Assembly: GCF_905220365.1 (NCBI RefSeq)
Contig: NC_061143.1
Span: forward strand, 7,316,001 to 7,380,000
Source: Vanessa cardui
Lineage: Eukaryota > Arthropoda > Insecta > Lepidoptera > Nymphalidae
Direction: 5' to 3'
DNA: 64,000 nt
The position numbers and the translations under genes were made by a program. Shown here in pieces: positions 35,501-48,070 of this stretch (its first letter is position 1; the number at the start of each line of letters is the position of its first letter). The notes under the pieces are model-generated. The model was not told where the DNA came from and ran no database searches. It saw only the letters and a list, made by a program, of their open reading frames with translations.

Positions 35501-38500
35501 CCGCAAAAGTCACCTAAGAAACAGCCAACTCAAGTGCAACCAAAGCCTATATTTCAAGCTACAAACCGAGGCAGGGGAAGGCCAATGCCTAAACCTACTA
35601 CTATTAAAAGACAAACAAAGCTCGAAAAAACTTTTACAACAATTAATCAAAGTCCTCTTGGACCGGGAAATACTGTTATACAGTTGCAAACTAATAACCA
35701 AACTGGCCAGCCTTCCATTATTGTACAGCCTGTAGCTAATCAGAATATTATGTCAGCATATGTTGAAGCTTTATCACAACAACAGAATCAAAATATGCAG
35801 TATATTGCAACTATTGCACCACAAGGAGATTTTAAAACTGGTCCAACACAATTTATTTCTCAAAGTGGTCTTGTACCTCAAACTTTCCAAATACAACAGA
35901 CAGAATCTGGTGGCTTAGTTGCTGTACCAAGTGGCGGAATACCAGTTCTACTACCGCAAGGAAATGTCGGTATTCTACCGCAAACATTACAACAAGGTGC
36001 CACAATATTACCTCAGGGAGCAATTCAAACTCAAGGTATATTGTCGCAGGGCCCAAATGGTCCAACTATATTACCGCAAGCAATCCATACGCAGAATGGC
36101 ACTACTATAATCCCACAAGGAACTATTCAAGGACTGACATCCGGTAATTTAACATCACAAACTGCTACCCTTATACCGAACAGTACCCTGCAAACAGCAG
36201 GGGCGACAGTAGTACCACAAAGTGGAATAGGTAACGGACAAACAACTATAATACCAAACGCATTATCATCTCAAGGCAACACTTTAATATCTTCAGGTCC
36301 AGGAACAACAATTCTTCCTCAAGGAACCATATTACCTCAATTTTGCAATGATCAGGTACTATTGGGATCGACACCGACTTTAGAAATGGTTACAGATCCA
36401 TCAGGTTGCATGTATTTAACGACAACTCAACCAGTGTACTATGGCTTAGAAACGATTGTTCAAAATACGGTTATGTCATCACAACAATTTGTGTCGACAG
36501 CTATGCAAGGTGTACTTGCGCAAAATAGTAGTTTTTCTGCAACAACGACACAAGTGTTCCAAGCAAGCAAAATAGAACCAATAGTGGAAGTTCCTACAGG
36601 ATATGTTGTAGTTAACAACGTAGGTGATACAGTGGTGTCTCAATCATCTAATCAAGGCCCTAATGTTGTTACAGCACATTCGGTACAGTCATCACCTCCT
36701 ACTTTGAAAAATGTTAAAACTTCGGTACCTAATATTACATTGCAGCCATTGCCGGATAAACAGTCTAATAATAGCCGGCAAACTCCAAAAGTAATTCAAA
36801 TGAGTTCTTCTCCTCTTAGTATTGGATCACAAGCAATTTTAAACGGGAAAGCAAATTTAAATCCAATAACGTCACAAATACATACTATGACTTTATCCAA
36901 TACATCGCAAAATCTTCAAAAAATCAATTTTTCTAAACCAAACAATGTTTCTATGTCGCCAAATGTGACACTTGTGGCATCAACAGGACAACCTTTAATG
37001 GCTATTTCTCAGTCTGTTCCCAACACAGTCAATTCTTTTTCAATGCAATCCTTACCTTTATCGCAGCCGATTGTTTCAAGTTCAATAGCACCAACAAATA
37101 AAAATAACTTAATGAAGATAGAAAATTCACATGTAATAGAAATAAGCGGCAATTTACATGAAAGTTCAAACTGTAATAGTTTACCTACTATAAGTGTGAC
37201 ACAAAGTATTAAGTCACCGACACCTTGGAGGCAACCTGAAAATAAGCTAGAACTGCATAATATTGCCATGAAGACTAACTCTACGCAAAATCACACGATG
37301 AATATTCAAAATAATATTGTTGGCGCGAGACAGATGTCGCATAATGAAATTGGAAAAGAAAATCAAAATTGTCTACTTTCAATGAATAATGCTGGGAATT
37401 CAATGACGAATACTATCCATTCTCATCAATTCGAATCCAACATTAATGCCAGCCACCACTCAGCGCACTCCTCTTCTAACAATATGATACAAATAACTGC
37501 TGGTAATATTTATACACCTTCATCTATGAATAGCAATTTTGATGCTGATACAACGTTAAAACTGAGTAAAATTAATGCTCTCTCAAAGGCAGAAGGTGGA
37601 CATTTAAATTTCTCACAAGAATTAATGTCATCACATTCACAACAGCATGCTCAAAATGAAAAAAGTTTCCAAAGTATGGGATCAAATGATAATAAACAAA
37701 ACAATGACATGCAAAATCAAATAAATATTCACAAGTTAAGCAGTTGTCAAGTGGCAGGAAATATGAGCAATTCACCATCGATTAGCATTATACCACCTAA
37801 TATGATACGTCCACAGATGCAAAATAATCAAAATTCAATAACTATGCCTAATAATAATCAAATGTGCTCAATTTCTAACAGTTCTTCGCATGGCCAGGTT
37901 CAATTTATGAATTCTGTAAATACTTCCATGCAAAATGTAAATATGTCATGTCAAGAAATTGTAAACAATAGAGTAAACATGTCAGTTTCTAGTGAAAATA
38001 ATCAACAACACGAGATGGCTAATGGCGCTTTAAATACATCAAATTTGACACATGGCAATATGCAAATGATGTCACACGAAAATAATCAACTATCGTCAAA
38101 TCAAATACATATAATGAATGGGCAGATCCAACATAGTCGTCACGTTGAAAATAGCAATCAATTGCAGCAATTAAATCAAGGAACTTCTAATAGACAATTT
38201 CATGATAATCTTATTAGTAATCAACAAAATCATAATCAAAATAATATACTTTCTAATCGAAGTACACCCGATAATAGTAACATGATAAATCAGAACATAA
38301 ACATGCATAATATGGCGAATAATCATCCTTCAAACCGTAATGATCTTGGAGACTTAAATCATATGCACTTGAATCAGTCTTTATCTAACATGAGTAATAT
38401 GCAGAATAACAGAATGATTATCGATAATATGCAGTCACATGCTATGAATGGATCTAATCATCAAATCCATGCGAATAATAGATCTATGGAGTCTCTACAT

Positions 38501-41500
38501 AACCAGCAAATGCACTCAATGCAGCAAATGAATCATCACGTTACCAGCAATAACAATAGAGCTCAAATGGACAACAATATGCATATGAACCAACAAATGT
38601 CAATGCAACAAAATAGACAAATGGATAATATTGTTCATCATCATCAACATCAAATGTCTAATATGATGCAATTGCAAAATAATCGTCCGCATATCGACAA
38701 TAATCTATTAGGAATGCATCAACATGTGTCAAATCAAATGCACAACAGGCAACAGATGGATAACGGTATGCATATGCATCATATGTCAAGTAACAATGTT
38801 AACATGGGCCTCGGAAATCAATTAGATAATACTTCCGCTATGTCGAATATACATAGCAACAGACATGATAATAGCTCTATTGGAATGCAGAATCTAAATA
38901 CAATGAACCAAATGCAAAATAACAGAAATTCAATGGATCATAACAATCTAATGCAACATCAAATGAACAACATTAATTCAATGAACAATATGAATATGCA
39001 TAATAATCTAAATAATACTATGCAAATATCTAGCTCTAACCATCAATCTATAAACAATTCTTTGATGCATATGCCTAATATCCCTGATATTAAAAATGAA
39101 ATACAAAATTCGTGCAGTGGCAGCTGCTCAAACACAAGTAATCAGTTCACTAATAATCAATCATTTGATATGTGCGCAAATTTAAATTCAAATAACAATA
39201 TGAATATGGGAAATACTTCAAATATGATGCACGGCATGAACATGAATAACGCTAATATTACAAATAATATGATGATGAACAATGTGAACAATAACTCTAT
39301 GTATGGGACAAACAACCAAAACAATATGTCAGGACATGATATGCTAATGAGTTGCAATAATTCTGTTGAACATAATGTGACCAATCTTATGCCTGGCAAT
39401 TCTTCTCACATGATGATTAATAATTCACAGACACATACAAATAGTAACCAAAACCAGATTATGGGTGGTCAAGTACCCAGTAATTCACAAATAAATATAA
39501 ACAGTAGTTGTAGCTTAAATTCAAACAACGCTACGCAAACACCTATGACAAGTATAGAAAACCAGATAAATAGGAATAATATGGTAGTGAACGACCAATC
39601 CAAATTTGGGCAGGATTCAGTTCGAGGAAAAAATGTAATGGGACCACCACCAAATCCGAATATTCCAATGACAAACTTACCTAGCAGCGATTGTGCTAAA
39701 TCTAATATAGTTAGCAATGAACCTAAACCAAACCACACTATATCTGTGAGTAACCAAATAGGATTTATGCAAATGAACCCTCCAAATACAAATAGAGTAA
39801 TCAACCTTCCTGAAAGAAACAGAATAAACAATTCAAATCATGAAAATAATATCAGTTCACATATTCCTCAACAACATAATATTCGCGTTGTTACAAATAA
39901 TAGTAACAATAACGTTGCTAACATTACTGATCCTTTGACATATCAACAAAAGAGTGAAAGCAGCACTATGATAAATGTTCCGTTCCAAGCAATACCAAAT
40001 AGCGCGCCTATGAATATAAATGTTAATTCTAGTAATAATACCGTCAACATTACGGTGCAAAACAATCTTGTCGATCCGAAGATTGCTTCAAAAGCTGCTG
40101 CTGATTTAAATTTTCCTTTACAAACGAATTCTAATTTATTACAAAATCAAAATAGTAATAATAATATGATTTGTATACCGGTACAGAATAATACGATTAA
40201 CTTACCAACACAAAACAGTTCAAGTATAACTCTACCAAAGGCACCGCCTACTCAACAATCAGGAATACCGACTAATGTTGTAAATCCTATGTCTATGCGA
40301 CCAATGAATAGAGTTTTGCCATTACACAGAGATGGACAAAGTAAGTCTACTAAAACTACAGGCTCCAAAAGTCCTGCAGTCCCAAAACAAAGGGTTGTTA
40401 GCAACGATATGCCAGATTTGAACATAAAAGATGAAAATGTTGATAGTGATCTTGAAAAAGCAATCGAAGAATCAAAAAGAATGATGGAATTGGAAAAGGC
40501 TAAGAGAGAAAAAGAAGATAGAGACGCGACGCGTGCTCTACAATTGTCCAATCAATTGCAACAACCTAACACTAGTTCCGCTTCCACGTCAGTTCCAGTT
40601 CCAGTGTCACGAGTCACTGGCCCTGTGGAGACTATTCCCAAAATGACATCTCTGCCCAGCTTAGATGTTGAACCTGAACCTCCAAAGATTTTGATCGAAA
40701 AAGATACTAACAAGACAGCCATAACATCGAAAATAGCTGCTTCCAAAATGTTAAAACGTCCATTACTTGATAAAAAACCTGACACGGATATTATTGTGAC
40801 AAAGAAACAAAACAAAATTTATAAAGGCCAAGAAAACAAGTTATCACAACCTAAGCATACTCCTGAACCACCTAAAGATGACGGCCCTAAGCTCATATAC
40901 GAAGTGTCATCAGAAGATGGTTTTAATTACTCTTCTTCATCCTTAACTGACCTTTGGGCCAAAGTTATAGAAGCAGTTCAAGGTGCGAGAAAACAATCGG
41001 GGCTGCCACTAATTCAATATAACTTGCCGTCTTCTCCGTCAGGGGCTCATTTACTCGGATTGAATAACAATGCTTTGAGATACCTAATTGAACAACTACC
41101 CGGTGTAAGTATTTTTTTTTGTAAATCTTAATCAGTGTATTTCAGTAAGTTTCAATCAGTTATTTTCTTAAATTATTTATCGTTACAGGCAAACCGTTGT
41201 ACAAAATACAAGATACGCCAAGGCCGCTTACTTAACAGTTGGGATAATGATCTAGATCTAAGCGAAGGATTCAAGGAGAGTCCCTGGGGAAGTGCACGAA
41301 CGGGACCAATCGCAAGAAAGCAAAACCATGATATGTTTAGTTGGATGGCTTCCCCATTTAGAGAAGAACCTCCGCCTTTTGGTGGACAAGAAGGAGAAAG
41401 TACTATTTCAAGGTAAATTTAAAATAACCTTTAAGGATTAGACTTGTTATTTTGAGTACAAGTTTTTATATCAAGATAGGAATTGTAAAAAAAAATATGT

Positions 41501-42304
41501 TTATAGATTAATTTATTTCAGACGACTGGCGACGTTACCGCCAGCTATGAGATTTAGGCAGTTGAAAGAAACTTCGAAAGTATCTGTCGGCGTGTACAGA
41601 TCACACATTCACGGACGTGGACTGTTTTGTAAAAGAGACATTGAAGAAGGTATAGTTAAATGCTGATTTATCAAATGGCTGTAATGTAGTCACTATACTC
41701 GCAATACAGAATTTGCCTGCTATAATTTTTCCCTTTGGATTTTGTTTAACTGTTATTATTTTAGGTGATATGGTAATCGAATATGCTGGTGAGGTGATTC
41801 GAGCGGTACTAGCAGACCAGCGAGAGAAGAAATACGAGGCAATGAGTGGGCGTCGCGGCGTCGGTGGTTGTTACATGTTCCGCATTGATGACAACCTAGT
41901 CGTCGATGCCACACTTAAAGGAAATGCTGCGAGATTCATCAACCATTCATGTGATGTAAGCTTTTAATTTAGTAATTTAGTTTTTGAGCCTTAAATTGAA
42001 AAAAATCCTTTACACACTAAGTTTATTGTAGATGGCAATTCAACAGTTAAGATATATTGGTTGCATTTAAAAAAAAAAAAAATTCACATTTTCGTATTAG
42101 GTAATAAATGTTTTTTTTTTTCTGTTTTAGCCCAACTGTTATTCCCGCGTCGTTGATATTCATGGCCACAAACATATATTGATATTTGCTCTTCGGCGGA
42201 TCACTATTGGCGAGGAACTGACCTATGATTATAAGTTTCCCTTTGAAGAAGTCAAGATACCCTGCACTTGTGGAGCCAAAAAATGCCGTAAATATTTGAA
42301 TTGA
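26515..42304 (+). CDS. trx: Histone H3K4 methyltransferase trithorax (KMT2A/B type)
   Basis: Thirteen exons close in frame to 4445 residues: 26515-26667, 27690-28932, 29168-29359, 29435-29769, 29851-30411, 30491-30664, 30792-31001, 31266-31427, 31514-41104, 41189-41412, 41522-41649, 41765-41955 and 42131-42304. The start MGRSRFPGKP...NRKRISVL matches fly Trx. In order: nuclear-receptor-type zinc finger (about 473-570, CGVCGAVRFYRFVRQARKFG), three PHD fingers (870-1055), extended PHD (1408-1515), FYRN (1555-1606), two Taspase-1 sites (QLDG, cuts after 1934 and 1964), a C2HC finger (about 2027-2048), long Gln/Asn/Met-rich region, FYRC (4136-4235), a Win-like GSAR motif (about 4240), SET (4304-4429) with RFINHSC and post-SET CTCGAKKC. 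It methylates H3K4 to maintain Hox and other active states. It is about 700 residues longer than fly Trx, owing to the 9.6-kb exon 9. The vertebrate CXXC domain is absent. Confidence 0.97.
34277..34387 (+). other. Tandem Taspase-1 cleavage sites in trithorax
   Basis: Two in-frame sites 90 bp apart encode SQLDGAAD and QQLDGAED, matching the Q-[ILV]-D|G-x-x-D consensus of Taspase 1. Cleavage would fall after D1934 and D1964, splitting Trx into N and C halves that rejoin through FYRN and FYRC, as known for MLL1, which also has two sites. Confidence 0.8.
35930..36345 (+). repeat. Repeated LPQ-type motif block in trithorax
   Basis: About 140 residues (2482-2620) repeat ILPQ/IIPQ/LLPQ with Gly-Thr/Ala-Ile spacers (for example GTTIIPQGTIQG, TTILPQGTILPQ). 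The DNA echoes it (ATATTACCTCA, ATATTACCGCAAG). This looks like internal expansion of a short unit within the disordered region. Confidence 0.7.
37240..39830 (+). repeat. Asn/Met/Gln/His/Ser-rich low-complexity tract in trithorax
   Basis: Roughly residues 2919-3782. It is densest at 38280-39420, where MN, NN, MQ and MH steps dominate (for example NNINSMNNMNMHNN). Codons AAT, ATG, CAA and CAT alternate without long pure triplet runs, so it is not a simple recent microsatellite. Composition is prion-like. Confidence 0.8.
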
Positions 42305-45144
42305 ACAACTCGTACACGATAAATATGGTTGAGTCAATTATGCTGGTCGTAAAGAGGCCAAGTGTGGTGTATGAAATATACACTGTTATGACGTGTAAGC
42401 TACCTTGATTATAGTGTTTTTAATGTAAAAAGATAACTAAGCGAAAACACAACTCTATGTTTCGGCTTAATTACTGCATAGCATAATTATAACGTAAGTA
42501 CATTACTGAAATAGAGATAATTTTAGAAAAAGTAGTCGATGTTAATATATGACAAAAGAATGTTTTATAGCAACATTTGTAACAAACTTAACTCTGAATC
42601 TTTTTATGGAATGTAAAGGTGCAGATTGAAATACTGGGTCGAGCACAATTTTCTATGTACATGTATTAGACAATATGTCCAAATCACATATCGTATATTC
42701 CCACCTCTTGACATTTGTAGTGCCACTAGAGCAATGGACACAAAAGTTTTCAACTTGAATCTTGTTATGATCTCGTTTTGAATCTACCCAGTGTTTAAAA
42801 TTGTTGGATAGTGTGTTTCATTGATTTTACATACTTTAAATATTTCTTATTTTGTGATAAGTTTTATACATTGTGTAAATATTTTTAAGTTGTACTGTTT
42901 TATTAATTATCTGTGTTGGTTAAAACATTTGTAATGGCTTGAGTGTATACCTAATATGTCTACACTTACTTTGATGTGATATGTGTTAACCCGAACCGGG
43001 GTAAATGTATGGTTAGTGGTAGTATATTTGTTCCTCATTTGTTCTTATTTTCTTGACTCGTGATCAGTTAAGTCTCGACTAACATAGCATATTTGTACAT
43101 ATTTAATGGAAAATTAGATTTTATGACATTAGTACATTCGAATGAAGGGTAGCAAAGTTATGAGTACAATGTTACTTTTTTTTAGTTATTTTAATAAGTA
43201 CTGTATAGAAAATTGTTGTAAATAAGAGAAATTATCTGTCATAATAATATGGTTAAGCGACAAATCGTTTTATTATAGTCATAGTCTTAGGATGTACTTT
43301 ATAGAATATTACATAATGTGTAAATAATAAGTTATTTGGTGTGTGGGTTGGCTCGGAGAGGTTGTTGTCTGAGGTCAGGCGGACGCAACTACACACGCGA
43401 TTGCTGTACAACTCCTAGCCACGGGTTTAACGTGAAAATGCACATTTTTAGCTTTAATATTTTTTCAGCACAGCTTGAGTTAAAAATTTTATTTTTTTTA
43501 AAGATCAATTTATATTTAAATATTTTGTGTGTGTTTTTACTTAAAAAGAAACTAGAATAAAAAGCATCACATTATCATCACATGAAAATTTAGTCCCAGT
43601 GGTTATTCCAAATTTTACAAATTTAGTAATAGACCTAGATGCAGGAACAATACAGCAATAGTTTTAGAACTAAAGTTACTGCATCTATCAAGCAGTATTA
43701 ACGTATTCTATAGATTAAAGCCAATATATTAAAAATGCAATAGTTTTAGTAATACAGAATTTGTACAGCATTATACATGCACCGATTATTTTATTTATAT
43801 TTTACTGTAGATTATAAACAATGCAGTTAATCTCTCAGTACCACGGCGCCCTTTATTAACTCGTTAGGCTATTGTCTCGTCATGTTGACGAACATTTAAT
43901 TCGAGGCGCATTCAAGATAAACATTCATAAATCTGTACTTGTAATTTTTATACGGCTCCTTTTCATGCTATCCAATTTCCGACTGATCTAAAGCTTTATC
44001 ACAAACAGTTGTACGATATTGTAAGCCACTTTTAGGTTTCCAAAAATAATCTTTATACGTTGTTTACCTTGTTGTTTTGATGCACTCTCATTTTAAACTC
44101 AAAATCTTGTGGACTAGTCTTTAGGAATTAAATTTTTATATAGCCATACCATCAAGTATATTTTCCTTAGATAATTATAATACATATTTCAAACATTTTG
44201 AACAATAACAGTAGAAGTTGTACATCGAGTAACGATAATAAATATCAAAGTACAGGTAATTTTATTAAATTTACTATTAACATCTATTTTAAATATAAGT
44301 TTTTATTCAAATAATATTAATTGAATTTTGTTTTTCATTTCTGTACCTTCTGTATTTGTAAAGTTTTATCTCTAGACCTGGACACTTTTTATTTTCGATT
44401 GATTTATTTTTGTAATACGTTTCAGATTATTTCCGAGTTGTATTTAATGTGATCATGCTTTAAAAATTAAGCGCATGTGCATTTTATTAGTCCTGTATAC
44501 AAATATAAATTAATTAAAAAGACCAAAATCACTAAGTGATAAAAGAATCAATTTTGTTTAGTATATTAAGTGAAAATGTCTGCTCTTGATATTATTTTAT
44601 GTTAAAAATAATGCTTTTATTTTTAATGTACACATGCCATTTTGCCTAATGTTATTATAAATTATATTATATTGCTTTAAAAGCACCAATTTTACAATGC
44701 ATAGTTCTATGTCCTGTCTATACATTTTATTACTTTATTTATTTCTATCATTATTTTGTATTGTGGTAAATTTTACCAAAAATAAAAATACTAAAATGTG
44801 CTTTATTTTGTTGTTTTATTCGTCATTTATTTCAAAACAAAAATTATGCAAACAATAAAGCGCCTACAAATACAAACCCACAAGTTAATATTATTCTTTT
44901 TTAACTCCGTCGAAAAGGAATCAATTGTAACGAGAATAAAGGGGAAATGAGGGCATTTGACAAAAGTCTACCTAATCATGTTAAAAATTCAGCTAGAAGA
45001 GTTGAAAGAAGTTCTATTTTTATATTTAAAAAAAAACCTAGTGGAAAATGACACTCATTTTTTGTATTTATTTATACATTATACATATAAAACATGTATT
45101 CGTAATTTGTGGAAATAAATAGACAAAGATTTTATAATGTTTTA
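42305..45144 (+). other. Trithorax 3' UTR and downstream spacer
   Basis: AT-rich, with no coding frame supported. AATAAA at 44781-44786 followed by GTGCTTTATTTTGTTG is a good cleavage region, which would make the 3' UTR about 2.5 kb. Many earlier AATAAA variants exist, so shorter forms are possible. The dynein light-chain gene ends just beyond on the minus strand. Confidence 0.45.
44781..44786 (+). promoter_or_regulatory. Candidate distal poly(A) signal of trithorax
   Basis: AATAAA with a GT/T-rich downstream element (TGTGCTTTATTTTGTTGTTTT), the strongest such arrangement after the trithorax stop. Confidence 0.45.
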
Positions 45145-47526
45145 TTATATTTGTAAAGAGAGCGCCCATACATTTATAATGCAATACATGTATTTATTTT
45201 CCCAGCGCACAGTGCACGTTCCATCCGTCGCTATATCCCAAAAGTACGCCGCCGCTGTGTGTAAACCAGACCCATTTTTCTGGGTCACCGTCATTCTCAC
45301 TAAAAATAAATTTGTTATTTGTACTTGGGGCTTGATTTAGAAGTCTGATCGTTTTGGGGAGTAATTTTTTTCTAGGCTGTGTATATTGCAAGATGTAAAA
45401 TAAGTATCTTGCATTGTACACAGTATATTTACACGACGTTTGGAATGTTTTTTTTTATTCCAGAAATCGCTACTGTGGGTCCCTCTCATGGTTGGCTGGG
45501 GGATTGTAACCTCAGACCTTTAAATCCGGCTGCACTTGTATTTGTATATTTAAGTTTTAGAGCGCATATAAAAAATAAATTAGTTTTGTAGCCTAAGTTA
45601 GTCTGTATAACATCAATTTTCTGCCAGTGAAAGTCCCGTTCCAGAGATTAGTCGGAACAAACATACTGACAGACAGTCAGGCAAGAGTCGTTTTGGTATA
45701 TGTACCGTATTTACCTACATACCTAAGCATTTACTAAACAGCGGTTATTATAATACTACAAACAGACATTTACATTATTATAATACTACAATTTTATTAA
45801 ATGTATATATTTTTTTAAAATTTTCACTCGATGCTATGGCGTTGTAGTAAGCATTTCAATATGGGCTTAACAGAGTTCACATAGAGGTCGATTAATCGAT
45901 TATTTTACGTGAAATTGAAGTTCAAGTAATTTTTCAGTCAAACTATGTGTTTATATCGATACCTATTTTTGCACTCTTTATTATGAAACATAATATTAGT
46001 AAAAAATAGTGAAATAGTCTATGGCTAAATCACATTGTGTTTGATTAGTTTCAGTTATTAAGCAAATATATTTTTTAAGAATACACAATAAACAAATGAA
46101 TCAATCCTGAACCAGCTAAATATTAAGATACCTCTCCTCAGCATCACTACTACTAACACGTACTTCGTTTCTTTGGCCAAGTAGCTAGGCTGGAGGACAG
46201 CCTGGAAAAGAAGCCCGGGGAAGAGAGGTAGAGCGCCGTCTCGGTGGATAGACATAGTCAAGACGTCTAAAGGATCCAGTGCCCAGGCTTGCCTACAAAT
46301 GGCACAGAATTGGAATCCTTGGAGGAAGGTGGTGCGAAGTATACAGGAGAGCCACAAGCATGGTGGTCAAGGCCCTCAGTAATGAGGAAACGACTAGGAA
46401 GAAGAAGAATTATTAAAAGACTAAAAACTCAATGGTGATAATTATATACCCTATTTTTCTACCAAGATAGCTACACAATTTTGTCGAATGAGCAATAAAC
46501 ATAATTTAAAAAGGATCAAAAGTGTTACCCGAACTTACAAGGTAATTATTTTGATTACGCGAACAACATTAATGTAACACAATCAACTTACTAATATATT
46601 TAAATGGCTTGTTAAGTTTATTAAGTCTAGTCAACGTCTTTTCTGTAATAACTGTAATCCATTGTGGAACTCGAGAATGGCTATAAGTATTCCCTCCAAG
46701 ACAAAATTCAATGTTATCTCTCACGATATTTTGTACTTCTTCGACGTTAAACGAAAGGTCCTGAAAAAAGGATTTTACACAAAAATGAGTTAGTTCTGGA
46801 TGAGAATATATAACACTCTAGCTGTTACCCGCTTTGCGCTTTGAAAATATGAATATATTTACAAATTAACTTAAAATATTACATTAATATAAGACCCCTT
46901 TGTTTACAACACTTTTTTTTCAAATTAAAAAGTAAACTATATCCTTTCTCAAGCTCTAGACTATTCGTGTTAGTTAGTTTTTGCGTGGAAGCGAGACAGA
47001 CAGGAAGAAAGAGTTACTGTCGCATTTATACTGTTAGTATGGATTAGTGTTGGCCCGCGGTCTCGTTCGCGTTTTAGGGGTTGGTTGTGAGTTATTTGTT
47101 ACATAATATCTTTATAAATTATGACCTACGTGTTAGTGTAAAGCTTTATTAAAATCCATTCGGTGTTTTTTTTGCCCAGAGCCGAGATGTTCTAGTTGAA
47201 CCGAGATGGCCCAGTGGTTAGAACGCGTTCATCTTAACCGATGATTGCAGGTTCAAACCCAGGGAGCATTATTGCATATTCATGTGCTTAATTTATGTTT
47301 ATAAAGATGAAATTACTTCTCTACATAATAAAATATATCAAAAACAAGTTTGGTAGAATTCTAGTGAATTCTTTGCTTAATTAGCTTTATATTTCTTGTT
47401 CGCAAGTCATAAAACTTACTCGAAGATACAGTATAATAATAATAATGGCTACTAATAAAACCCTTGAATTCCTTTTTAACAGAAAAAATGTGAATATAAT
47501 ACCTCTTCGTCATCATCTTGTGCCAT
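45145..47526 (-). CDS. Dlc90F: Dynein light chain Tctex-type (DYNLT1/Dlc90F)
   Basis: Three exons, 47503-47526, 46592-46760 and 45145-45299, give 115 residues (family 111-115). The start is MAQDDDEE. Exon 2 carries FNVEEVQNIV, GGNTYSHSRVPQWIT and LNKLNKPFKYI. Exon 3 reads TQKNGSGLHTAAAYFWD and DGTCTVRWENKYMYCI, the conserved Tctex core strands. It is the light chain that homodimerises on the dynein intermediate chain and links cargo. The longest open frame over exon 3 is a different, meaningless one; splice phase (A|TG) and the Tctex motifs choose this frame. The AATAAA at 45146-45141 overlaps its stop codon. RASSF8 starts 545 bp away, head-to-head. Confidence 0.93.
46200..46383 (+). pseudogene. 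LINE reverse-transcriptase C-terminal remnant
   Basis: One plus-strand frame reads GKRGRAPSRWIDIVKTSKG, then AQACLQMAQNWNPWRKVV, the R-W-x-D-I ... A-x-x-R/N-x-x-W signature at the end of many insect non-LTR (RTE/jockey-like) reverse transcriptases. Only about 60 codons survive, inside intron 2 of the dynein light-chain gene. A truncated dead copy. Confidence 0.65.
47200..47310 (+). mobile_element. tRNA-type SINE family 1, 3'-truncated copy
   Basis: Shares the head GAGATGGCCCAGTGGTTAGA (A box) and GGTTCAAACCC (B box) with the full copy at 58059-58362, then stops after about 110 bp near TTTATAAAGATGAAAT. It lies in the first intron of the dynein light-chain gene, opposite to that gene's direction. 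Confidence 0.8.
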
Positions 47527-48070
47527 TATGAATTAACAATCGTAACCTTTATTTATATCAGAACCGTTAGTTGAAAATGAATATAATAATTGTATCAAAT
47601 ACAATTATATACAAACAGTCAGATGAAACGTCTGTCTGTCTTTCATCTGAGTTTTTTAAATTTCGATCGGTTCGTTTTTTCTATTATAAAATATTTTTTG
47701 AACTACACATCTAATAAAATTGTACTACGGTTAATCATATTAATTTGTCTAGATTAAATTTAACCATTTTAGTAATTATTTAAATTAAAAATACATAAGC
47801 TCAAAATAAAGCTTGAGGAATATTATTCGAAATATTTATCTGTCATAGTTATGTAGTCATTAGTCAATCTTATGTATATTTCCGAACGTTTCCGCTCGTA
47901 ACCCACTTCGAAGTTTTGAGCTTAATATTTTCTATTGTAAATTCGGAATGTTTGCGTTGTATTACTTCCATTTGTTTTTTATAGAAAAAAAGGTTGCGTA
48001 TGGATTGACCACAATATAGTATAATGGTTTCTTAAATATATGTTAATTGTAAGTTAATTGTTTAAAATTA
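47527..48070. promoter_or_regulatory. Head-to-head promoter region of Dlc90F and RASSF8
   Basis: 545 bp between the two start codons, AT-rich with no element I can name. The spacing suggests a shared bidirectional promoter. This is inferred from gene layout alone. Confidence 0.4.

Noticed and set aside
37240..39830. Asn/Met-rich trithorax tract as a microsatellite or CRISPR-like array
   Set aside because: Codons alternate without a fixed period or spacer structure, and the frame stays open for 9.6 kb.
45194..45421. 75-codon minus frame ending FTHSGGVLLGYSDGWNV
   Set aside because: It is a shifted frame of the dynein light-chain last exon; the Tctex motifs are in the other frame.
47200..47290. 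SINE heads as functional tRNA genes
   Set aside because: A and B boxes are present but the cloverleaf does not close and SINE body sequence follows.
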